Assembly (NCBI GenBank): GCA_027457205.1
Contig: DAIDTM010000546.1
Coordinates: 1-23,658, forward strand
DNA from: Anaerolineae bacterium
Lineage (GTDB): Bacteria > Chloroflexota > Anaerolineae > UBA4142
Length of the DNA stretch: 23,658 bases
Direction of reading: 5' to 3'
How positions within the stretch are numbered: position 1 is the stretch's first letter; the number at the start of each line of letters is the position of its first letter. Both the position numbers and the translations under genes were made by a program. Positions 1 to 5,968 of this stretch are shown piece by piece. The notes under the pieces are model-generated. The model searched no databases and had not been told where the DNA came from. It saw nothing but the letters and a program-made list of their open reading frames with translations.

Positions 1-1251
1 CGCCATCTCTTTCTCAAAGATGCGGATCGAGAAGAGGTGCTCAAGGTAGGGCAGAATGCTATTGATCGATGATTCATCGAGCCGCGCGTGCGCAGTCTGT
101 TCGATCTTCTCGCGAACGCTTTCTTCCGGATCGTCGTCCGCGATCTCGAAGAGCGTCTTGAGCAGCCGCACGAAAACGCCATACGCCGGCTGTCCGTAGG
201 CAAGGCAGGCGCCTTCGAGGACGGTTACGGGCTGGTCAGCCAGATAGCTCTCGAATTCCGCGGTGAGGCGTGATTTGCCGATGCCCGCGTTGCCGGTGAC
301 GAGAACGATTTGTCCGTGCTGCCGCGCAGTCAGCTCATCGACCGCGCGCCGCAGGCGCGCCAGTTCTTCGGTGCGACCGACCATCGGCGCGGCGAGTCCC
401 GGGATGCCGCGCACGCGTCCGGCTTTTTGTCGCGGCGCGACGACTTCGTAGATTTCTACCGGCTCCACTCGGTTCTTGACGCGGATGGAGCCAAGTTCAT
501 GAAATTCAAACAGCGGTTGCGTCTGTTCGTACACCGAGCGGCTGACGAGAATGGTACCCGGCTCAGCGACACTCTGTAAGCGCGACGCGACGTTGACTGT
601 GTCGCCGAGTGCGGTATACTCCATTCGCAAATCGGAGCCGATGCTGCCCACCGCGACCGGTCCTGAATTCAATCCGATGCGTACCTTGAGCGTAATGCCA
701 AGGCGATCTTCCAAGTCTACGTTGATACGGCGCAGCGCGTCCTGCATGCCCAGCGCCGCGCGTACCGCGCGCGCCGGGTCGTCTTCGTGCGCGATCGGCG
801 CGCCGAACAGCGCCATCAGCCCATCGCCCATCACCTTGTCCAGCGTCCCTTCATGCTTGTAAACCTCGTCCGTGAACGCTTTTAGCGTGCTGTCGATGAA
901 ATCGTAGACTTGCTCAGGGTCGAGTTTCTCGGCGATTGCCGTGAATCCGCTGATGTCGGAAAAGAGGACGGTCACGGCGCGCCGTTCGCCTTCGATCTGT
1001 TTGCCGGCGCGGGTGATCTTTTCCGCCAGCGGCGCAGGGATTGGCACAGCCGCGTGCAACCGGGTCTCGCCGCCTGGCGTGCGGGGCGTCGCGGTATCCA
1101 GACTGATGCCGCAATTACCGCAGAATTTGAAATTACCTGGATTTTCAAACCCGCAATTCGGGCAAACCCGAACCAGCGGCGACGCGCAATTTCCGCAGAC
1201 GTTCACGCTGCTGGGATTTTCAAAACCGCACTTGCGGCATTGGATTGCCAT
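1..1251 (-). CDS. Zinc-ribbon / class III adenylate-guanylate cyclase / AAA ATPase, partial (3' end beyond window)
   Basis: The frame is open from the ATG at 1251 to the window edge (417 codons seen). Residues 5-22 and 30-47 form two CxxC-CxxC zinc ribbons separated by a short linker. A class III nucleotide cyclase domain follows at about 90-260: FSDISGFT carries the first metal Asp (D99), MGDGLMALFG the second (D143), and a YTALGDTVNVASRL segment matches the conserved C-terminal half of the fold. Walker A GNAGIGKS lies near residues 318-326, opening an AAA/NACHT-like ATPase that runs off the window. Family members of this build usually continue with TPR repeats and act as soluble signal transducers making cAMP or cGMP; which nucleotide is made here is not decidable. 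It has its own promoter at 1294-1322. Domain calls are firm; the signal sensed is unknown. Confidence 0.9.
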   Translation of the reverse strand, partial: MAIQCRKCGFENPSSVNVCGNCASPLVRVCPNCGFENPGNFKFCGNCGISLDTATPRTPGGETRLHAAVPIPAPLAEKITRAGKQIEGERRAVTVLFSDISGFTAIAEKLDPEQVYDFIDSTLKAFTDEVYKHEGTLDKVMGDGLMALFGAPIAHEDDPARAVRAALGMQDALRRINVDLEDRLGITLKVRIGLNSGPVAVGSIGSDLRMEYTALGDTVNVASRLQSVAEPGTILVSRSVYEQTQPLFEFHELGSIRVKNRVEPVEIYEVVAPRQKAGRVRGIPGLAAPMVGRTEELARLRRAVDELTARQHGQIVLVTGNAGIGKSRLTAEFESYLADQPVTVLEGACLAYGQPAYGVFVRLLKTLFEIADDDPEESVREKIEQTAHARLDESSINSILPYLEHLFSIRIFEKEMA

Positions 1252-1293
1252 AGGATTGTCTTGAAGAAAATCGACCGGCGAGGATCAGTCGAA

Positions 1294-1322
1294 ATTATAC
1301 TACAGGCGCACAGGTCGCGCAA
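1294..1322 (-). promoter_or_regulatory. Housekeeping-type promoter for the cyclase gene
   Basis: On the minus strand TTGCGC (1322-1317) is followed by a 17-base spacer and a perfect TATAAT (1299-1294). The start codon is 42 bases downstream of the -10, giving an mRNA leader of about 35 bases. Confidence 0.7.
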
Positions 1323-1334
1323 CATGCCGAATAG

Positions 1335-1367
1335 CAAAAAGGCAACTCGCGTCTCGTCGAGTTGCCT
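1335..1367 (-). terminator. Intrinsic terminator of the small exported-protein gene
   Basis: AGGCAACTCG (1340-1349) and CGAGTTGCCT (1358-1367) form a perfect 10-bp stem with an 8-base loop. Read on the minus strand the stem is followed directly by TTTTT. It lies 47 bases after the stop codon at 1415, between that gene and the cyclase promoter. Confidence 0.85.
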
Positions 1368-1414
1368 GAAGACAATAGATTACGCGGCTGTTCGATTGCG
1401 AGACGGCCCGCGCG

Positions 1415-1819
1415 CTAGTCGCCGCCGCCCGGCAGAGCGAACCGGAAGTTGAGTCTGCCTTTTCCGTTGTTGTCTTTGACCTGCACCGCGTCGCCGTACG
1501 TGACTTTGACGGACGGGGTCGATGCCAGTTTCCCATTCACCTGAAGGCGCATCGAGTTATTTTCGCCGCGTTCCTTGACGACCTGGAGCAAGGGCACGTT
1601 GGGTCCCGGCGTCTTACAGCCACCGGCTTGTTGATTGCCGTACGGCGTGTCTTCCGGCACAAATACCGTGACCGCGGATTGCTGCGCCGCATCGACAATC
1701 AGCCACTTGCCGGCAACGCAGAGCGCCGGGTCTTCGTAGCCGTACCTTGCGCTTGCAACGCCGATCGTCAGTGTCAGCATTAACACGGCGAGCGGTAGAA
1801 CGAAGAGTAGTTTTTTCAT
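1415..1819 (-). CDS. Small exported protein of unknown function
   Basis: 134 residues from the ATG at 1819, chosen because GGAGGAGA lies 6 bases upstream and because it begins a textbook signal peptide (MKKLLFVLP, hydrophobic core to about residue 20, then ASA before RYGYED). An upstream in-frame ATG would put 14 polar residues before the signal and is rejected. The mature part is about 110 residues, rich in beta-prone sequence, with two cysteines (in LCVAGKW and GGCKTPG) that could form a disulfide. No family is recognised. It is a single-gene unit: its own terminator follows, and a terminator of the next gene precedes it. Its leader contains a GCCTGT/ACAGGC hairpin. The gene is very likely real; its function is unknown. 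Confidence 0.75.
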   Translation of the reverse strand: MKKLLFVLPLAVLMLTLTIGVASARYGYEDPALCVAGKWLIVDAAQQSAVTVFVPEDTPYGNQQAGGCKTPGPNVPLLQVVKERGENNSMRLQVNGKLASTPSVKVTYGDAVQVKDNNGKGRLNFRFALPGGGD

Positions 1820-1871
1820 TCTAATCTCCTCCGCCTGTCGAAACGAATGTCCAACAGGCACTTGCGTTGAT

Positions 1872-1915
1872 AAACAAAAAGTCTGTCGATGCCGCAGAGT
1901 ACGGAATAGACAGAC
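1872..1915 (-). terminator. Intrinsic terminator after the 38-residue ORF
   Basis: GTCTGTC (1881-1887) pairs with GACAGAC (1909-1915), with an inner CCG/CGG pairing (1892-1894/1902-1904). On the minus strand the hairpin runs into TTTTTGTTTA. It starts 12 bases after the stop codon at 1927, so it appears to end that small gene. Confidence 0.75.
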
Positions 1916-1926
1916 CGGGATGATCT

Positions 1927-2043
1927 CTAATCCACTTCGGCGGCTTGGCGATCATAGCGCAGATGGTCGCGCGCTTTAGACCCATTGGCTTTGCGTCCCC
2001 GTCTTTCGGCGGGTTTGCCTTTTTTCGGTGCGGATGGATTCAA
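1927..2043 (-). CDS. Probable small basic protein, 38 residues
   Basis: An ORF of 38 residues from a TTG at 2043 (an upstream in-frame ATG at 2109 lies before the promoter, so cannot be the start). The N-terminal half is rich in Lys, Arg and Pro (PKKGKPAERRGRK) and the last residues are acidic (QAAEVD); the stretch resembles small ribosome- or nucleic-acid-binding proteins, but no family is recognised. Support comes mainly from its surroundings: TTGACC-17-TAACAT just upstream (2085-2057), an AGGGG 8 bases before the TTG, and an intrinsic terminator immediately after the stop. The predicted leader is only about 7 bases. It could instead be a small RNA with a fortuitous ORF. Confidence 0.45.
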   Translation of the reverse strand: MNPSAPKKGKPAERRGRKANGSKARDHLRYDRQAAEVD

Positions 2044-2056
2044 TTCGTTCGCCCCT

Positions 2057-2085
2057 ATGTTACCCGATTCTCTTCGCCGGGTCAA
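2057..2085 (-). promoter_or_regulatory. Promoter of the 38-residue ORF
   Basis: Minus-strand TTGACC (2085-2080), a 17-base spacer, TAACAT (2062-2057). The -35 is near-consensus and the -10 is weaker. It diverges from the promoter at 2117-2146. Confidence 0.5.
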
Positions 2086-2116
2086 TAGGATGCCAGTACC
2101 GATTCGCAAAAGCCGC

Positions 2117-2146
2117 TTGCGTTCCGTTCGATGCTCAGTGTATAAT
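2117..2146 (+). promoter_or_regulatory. Promoter of the propeller/lipid-kinase operon
   Basis: TTGCGT (2117-2122), an 18-base spacer and perfect TATAAT (2141-2146), about 88 bases before the ATG at 2234. Confidence 0.65.
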
Positions 2147-2233
2147 TCGCCGGCTGGGCAGCCGAAATCTCAACTCGCCGGAAACTCGTAACTTGGTCCG
2201 GGCTGCCGATGCATTTTCTAGAAAGGTCGTCCA

Positions 2234-3568
2234 ATGTCCCGAAGAACAGCCCTTTTGCTCGCCGGCAGCGCGGCGGGATGCAGCATTCTGCTGTTGTGCG
2301 CTTGCGTCGCCGCGATTGCTGGCTATACGTACTTGAATCCCATCGTTGGCGCAACCGACCGGATCGCTTACATCGACGACAACAACAATGTCCAAGTCGT
2401 CGATGCGCGCGGCGAGAACCGCGTCGCGTTGACGACCGATGCGTCGGACACGCTGCCGCGCGCCTACCTCTTCCCAACCTGGTCGCCGAACAGCCAGCGC
2501 GTCGCCTTCGTCGGCGTCAGCGGCGACAGCGCGACGCGCCAAGCGGCACTCTACACCGCGCCTGCCGCGGGCGGCAAGCCGGTCGCGGTGTTTCAGAGCG
2601 CGACGCAAACGCCGTTTTATCTTTACTGGTCGCCCAATAGCCAGTGGATTGGCTTTCTCGCCCAGAACGATACCCAGATGGCGTTGATGCTCGCGCGCTC
2701 CGATGGATCAGCCGGCGCGCGCCAACTCGATACTGGCTCGCCGTTTTACTGGGCGTGGTCGCCGGACAGCCGCTCTTTGCTGCTACACGTGGGCGGCAGC
2801 GCGCGCGATTCGGACTCGGCGCGGCTCGCGCTCCTGCCGCGCGACAGCACCGGCTCGGCGCAAATGCTCAAGTCCGCACCCGCGAATTTCGAGGCGCCGC
2901 ATTATTCGCCAGACGGGTCGGTAATGCTCTTCGCGGCGACTAGTGGTTCGCTGGACGATGCGCTCTACCTTGCCAACGCGCAGGGCGGCAACCCGCGCTC
3001 CATCGTCACCTATCGCGGCACGATCGCATTCGCCTGGTCGCCCGATGGGAAAAAGATCGCGTCGCTCGTGACGCCGGAAAACTCCAACTTGCCGGACCTC
3101 GGTCCGATCTGGGTCAGCGACGCGGACGGCAACAACCGGCAACAACTGACGCATGACGACGCACTCGCGTTTTACTGGTCGCCGGACAGCCAACAGATTG
3201 CGTACTTGACCATCGCGCCATCAGGAGGCGCGACGTCCCAGAACTGCGCTAATTGCCGGACGCGCGTGCTCGCCGTGCCGATGCCGCAAACACCGCACGT
3301 GAGTTTCCAATGGCGCGCCGTAAACGTGGCGACTCAATCCATCAAGACTATCGCGACGTTTGCGCCTACGGACGATTTTCTCTCGGTGCTTCCGTACTTC
3401 GATCAATACGCGCGGTCACTCACGTTTTGGTCGCCGGACAGCCGCCAGTTCGTCTATACCCAGGACGAAGGCAACGGCGCCGGCAGCGTTTGGGTAGCGA
3501 CGGTGACAGGCAGCGCGCAACCGCGCCACATTGGCGATGGAACCATCGCCGTGTGGTCGTGGAGATAA
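2234..3568 (+). CDS. Membrane-anchored TolB-like (PD40/WD40-like) beta-propeller protein
   Basis: 444 residues. A hydrophobic segment at about residues 6-32 acts as an uncleaved anchor or signal; the Cys residues in it do not make a clear lipobox. The rest is a string of PD40 repeats, each with a W/Y-SP-N/D-S/G core: TWSPNSQRVAF, YWSPNSQWIGF, AWSPDSRSLLL, HYSPDGSVMLF, AWSPDGKKIAS, YWSPDSQQIAY and FWSPDSRQFVY, consistent with a six- or seven-bladed propeller outside the membrane. A loop near residue 335 holds NCANC (a CxxC pair) before the last blade, which is unusual for this repeat. Family members bind peptides or polysaccharides and scaffold envelope complexes; no ligand can be named. The lipid kinase starts 6 bases after its stop, so the two are co-transcribed. 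Confidence 0.85.
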   Translation: MSRRTALLLAGSAAGCSILLLCACVAAIAGYTYLNPIVGATDRIAYIDDNNNVQVVDARGENRVALTTDASDTLPRAYLFPTWSPNSQRVAFVGVSGDSATRQAALYTAPAAGGKPVAVFQSATQTPFYLYWSPNSQWIGFLAQNDTQMALMLARSDGSAGARQLDTGSPFYWAWSPDSRSLLLHVGGSARDSDSARLALLPRDSTGSAQMLKSAPANFEAPHYSPDGSVMLFAATSGSLDDALYLANAQGGNPRSIVTYRGTIAFAWSPDGKKIASLVTPENSNLPDLGPIWVSDADGNNRQQLTHDDALAFYWSPDSQQIAYLTIAPSGGATSQNCANCRTRVLAVPMPQTPHVSFQWRAVNVATQSIKTIATFAPTDDFLSVLPYFDQYARSLTFWSPDSRQFVYTQDEGNGAGSVWVATVTGSAQPRHIGDGTIAVWSWR

Positions 3569-3574
3569 TCGAGC

Positions 3575-4498
3575 GTGAACGCGCGGCTGATCTACAATCC
3601 GTCCGCCGGAATGCGCGAAGAGCGCGCGGAGATTCAGCGCGCGATGGAGACGCTGCGCGAGCGCGGTTGGCGGATCGATATGGTCGAGACGACGCACGGC
3701 GGCGATGCGACCCGGTTCGCGCGCGCCGCGGCGGAAGAACGCCTCGACGCGTTGATTGTCGTCGGCGGCGATGGTACGGTGAACGAAGCCGCGAACGGCT
3801 TGGTCGATTCTGCCACCGCGCTCGGCGCGCTGCCAAGCGGCACGGCGAACGTGTGGGCGAAGGAAATGGGATTGCCGCTGGGCGATCTGCCAGCCGCCGC
3901 GCGGCGATTGGCAGGCGCGGACGTGCGCGCCATCGACGTGGGTGAGGTGCGCGGTCCGACGATTGCGCCGCGCGTTTTTATTTTATGGTGCGGCGTTGGT
4001 TTAGACGCCGCCATTACGCGCGATGTGGAGCCGCAGCGGGAGATGAAGCGGCGATTGGGCGCGTTGACGTTCTGGCTGGTAGGAATCCGTACAGCGTGGA
4101 ATTATCGCGGCACGCGCGCGACGCTCGTCGTGGGGGAAAGGCGAACGCGCCGGCGAGTGATCCTGGCGCTTGCCGCGAACGCGCAACTCTACGGCGGCAT
4201 CGTCAAGATTGCGCCGAACGCGCGCGTCGACGATGGGTTGTTGGATTTCGTCGTGTTCAAAGGAACTGGCTTTTGGGCGACGGCGTGGCACATCGTCCGC
4301 GTTTTCTTTGGCGCGCACGCGCACGATCCGCAAGTCGAGATCCACTCGGCTTCATCGATCAGTGTGAGCGGAAAGGACCTGCCCGTGCACGTCGATGCCG
4401 AACCGATCGGGTTTGCGCCGATTGAAATTCGCGTTCGCCCGCGCGCGCTGCGCGTCCTGGTACCGAAGACGGCGAATCAGAGTTTGTTTGTGCGGTAG
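3575..4498 (+). CDS. Diacylglycerol kinase family lipid kinase (YegS/BmrU-like)
   Basis: 307 residues from GTG at 3575; GGAG at the end of the preceding gene serves as its ribosome site. The N-terminal kinase lobe shows NPSAG (residues 8-12), the nucleotide-binding GGDGTVNEAANGL (about 64-76) and LPSGTANVWAKEMGLP (about 86-101). The C-terminal beta-rich domain carries the ALAANAQLYGGIVKIAPNA segment and the DGLLD motif typical of DagK_cat/YegS proteins, and ends with the HVDAEPIGFAP-type strand. It should phosphorylate a lipid alcohol (diacylglycerol, undecaprenol or a sphingoid base) using ATP at the inner face of the membrane. The exact substrate is not readable. Length is normal. Confidence 0.9.
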   Translation: MNARLIYNPSAGMREERAEIQRAMETLRERGWRIDMVETTHGGDATRFARAAAEERLDALIVVGGDGTVNEAANGLVDSATALGALPSGTANVWAKEMGLPLGDLPAAARRLAGADVRAIDVGEVRGPTIAPRVFILWCGVGLDAAITRDVEPQREMKRRLGALTFWLVGIRTAWNYRGTRATLVVGERRTRRRVILALAANAQLYGGIVKIAPNARVDDGLLDFVVFKGTGFWATAWHIVRVFFGAHAHDPQVEIHSASSISVSGKDLPVHVDAEPIGFAPIEIRVRPRALRVLVPKTANQSLFVR

Positions 4499-4521
4499 AG
4501 GCAGGACGACCCTGCCGCTAC
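4495..4521. terminator. Convergent-gene hairpin overlapping both stop codons, REP-like
   Basis: GTAGAGGCAGG (4495-4505) and CCTGCCGCTAC (4511-4521) pair over 11 positions with one mismatch around an ACGAC loop. The stem contains the TAG stops of both the lipid kinase (4496-4498) and mutM (4520-4518). There is no strong T-run. The GTAG-GGCAGG shape resembles short dispersed REP-like palindromes of GC-rich genomes; that likeness is from memory. Confidence 0.5.
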
Positions 4522-5357
4522 ACCTTCTGACAATGCGGGCAGAAATGCGTGCCGCGCTGACCAACGACGATCTTTTGAATCGGCGTGCCGCAGCGCCGGC
4601 AGGGACGCTTTTCGCGGTCGAAGACGCGCAGACTGTTCTGAAACCCGCCGCTCGCGCCGTTCACACGCCGGTACATCACGTCGATGCTTGTTCCGCCTAC
4701 CGCAATCGCGCGTGTCAGCACGCGCTGAATCGCACGATGCAACCGGGCGCGCTCCGCGCGCGTGAGCGTTTCCGCGGCGCGCAGCGGATGCAGCCGCGCG
4801 TACCACAGCGATTCGTCCACGTAGATGTTGCCCAGCCCCGCCAAAAAAGTCTGATCGAGCAGCAACGGCTTCAAATGCCCGCGTCGGCGCTCGAACCGCG
4901 CGGCAAATTCTTTCGCCGAGATTTCGAGCGGCTCGGGACCCAGCTTGCCCGTGACGCGCGTCGGATCGTCCACCAGCCACATGCGCCCGAATTTGCGGGT
5001 GTCGCGGAACCGCAATTCGCGTCCGTCGTCCAAGCGCAGACAAACGTGCACATGTTTGTCGCGCGGCGCGTCAGGCGGATCGATGCGGAAACCGCCGGTC
5101 ATCCGCAGGTGAACCAGCCAATATTGATCCGGCGAGTCGTTGCGCGCAACGCCGTGACGGCTCAGGCGGAACACCAGAAATTTTCCGCGCCGCGTGATGG
5201 CGGCAATCTTGCAGCCGCGAATCTGCCGCGCGAATTCGTGCGCGCTGGGCGCGGCAATCGTCCGTCGCCAGCGCACGGCGGCGTCAGTGATCGTCCTGCC
5301 GACGACGCGCGGTCTCAAATCGCGGACTACCGTTTCAACTTCAGGTAATTCAGGCAT
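4518..5357 (-). CDS. mutM: Formamidopyrimidine-DNA glycosylase (Fpg/MutM)
   Basis: 279 residues from the ATG at 5357; the frame is open further upstream but the family N-terminus must be Met-Pro-Glu-Leu-Pro-Glu, because the exposed Pro is the Schiff-base nucleophile. Visible landmarks are PELPEVETVVRDL, the lysine in TRRGKFLVFRL that contacts the abasic sugar, the helix-two-turn-helix GLGNIYVDESLW, and a C-terminal zinc finger CRRCG...FCPHC. The enzyme removes 8-oxoguanine and formamidopyrimidines and nicks the strand by beta/delta elimination. Its promoter -10 lies 7 bases before the ATG, so the mRNA is predicted leaderless. Divergent from the Nudix gene. Confidence 0.97.
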   Translation of the reverse strand: MPELPEVETVVRDLRPRVVGRTITDAAVRWRRTIAAPSAHEFARQIRGCKIAAITRRGKFLVFRLSRHGVARNDSPDQYWLVHLRMTGGFRIDPPDAPRDKHVHVCLRLDDGRELRFRDTRKFGRMWLVDDPTRVTGKLGPEPLEISAKEFAARFERRRGHLKPLLLDQTFLAGLGNIYVDESLWYARLHPLRAAETLTRAERARLHRAIQRVLTRAIAVGGTSIDVMYRRVNGASGGFQNSLRVFDREKRPCRRCGTPIQKIVVGQRGTHFCPHCQKV

Positions 5358-5364
5358 CGACCAG

Positions 5365-5393
5365 AGTATAACCGCGCGTCGCGCAAACTGCAA
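5365..5393 (-). promoter_or_regulatory. mutM promoter (leaderless arrangement)
   Basis: Minus strand TTGCAG (5393-5388), 17 bases, TATACT (5370-5365). The start codon begins 7 bases after the -10, about where transcription would start. The opposite -35 is only 9 bases away. Confidence 0.75.
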
Positions 5394-5402
5394 GCCCCAG
5401 TG

Positions 5403-5431
5403 TTGCCAAAGCGCAGCATCGCGCGTACAAT
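5403..5431 (+). promoter_or_regulatory. Promoter of the Nudix gene
   Basis: TTGCCA (5403-5408), 17 bases, TACAAT (5426-5431). The leader of about 14 bases contains the GAGGTGAAGG ribosome site. Confidence 0.7.
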
Positions 5432-5451
5432 GCGACGCCAGAGGTGAAGGA

Positions 5452-5964
5452 ATGCAGCCCAAGTTTTGCGCGCGGTGCGGACACGCCCTGGAGATGCGCG
5501 CGGTGGAAGACCATCGCCTGCGCCCGGCGTGCCCGGCGTGCGGCTATATCGTCTATCAGAATCCGCTGATTGCCGCTGGCGTGATCGCGGAGCGCGGCGA
5601 CGGCAAGATCGTTTTGGTGTTGCGCGGCGAAAATCCGGGCAAAGGGTTGTGTGGGTTTCCGTCCGGTTTTATGGAGATCGACGAAACCGTGCAAGCCGCC
5701 GCCCAGCGTGAATGTCTGGAAGAAACCGGCTTGACGATTGAGCTTGGCGATTTGTTGGGCGTGTGGTCGTACCACCACGAGTACAAACAAAGTTCCGGCG
5801 TGCTGGTGTTGTACGCCGCGCGCGTCGTCGGCGGCGAACCGCGCCCCGGCAGCGACTCGGTGGCGGCAAAATTTTTTGCGCTCGACGAAATTCCGATCGA
5901 GCAGTTGGCGTTCACGACGCATCGCGAGGCGCTGGCGCGCTGGGCGAAAGCGCGCGGACGCTGA
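5452..5964 (+). CDS. Zinc-ribbon Nudix hydrolase
   Basis: 170 residues; start at 5452 set by GAGGTGAAGG just upstream and by the zinc ribbon starting at residue 6 (CARC...CPAC). The Nudix box is complete: GFMEIDETVQAAAQRECLEE followed by TGL, containing the metal-binding REx2EE core. The ribbon plus Nudix layout resembles NudC-type NAD(H) pyrophosphatases but the protein is short and lacks the SQPWPFPxS motif that marks NudC, so the substrate (NADH, ADP-ribose or a damaged dNTP) stays open. It sits back to back with mutM, which would fit oxidised-nucleotide clean-up, though that is only context. The end of the gene is 4 bases from the convergent glycosyltransferase gene with no terminator between. 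Confidence 0.88.
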   Translation: MQPKFCARCGHALEMRAVEDHRLRPACPACGYIVYQNPLIAAGVIAERGDGKIVLVLRGENPGKGLCGFPSGFMEIDETVQAAAQRECLEETGLTIELGDLLGVWSYHHEYKQSSGVLVLYAARVVGGEPRPGSDSVAAKFFALDEIPIEQLAFTTHREALARWAKARGR

Positions 5965-5968
5965 ACGT

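Noticed and set aside
4395..5348. Open frame of 317 codons on the plus strand
   Set aside because: Antisense to mutM, whose catalytic and zinc motifs are unambiguous.
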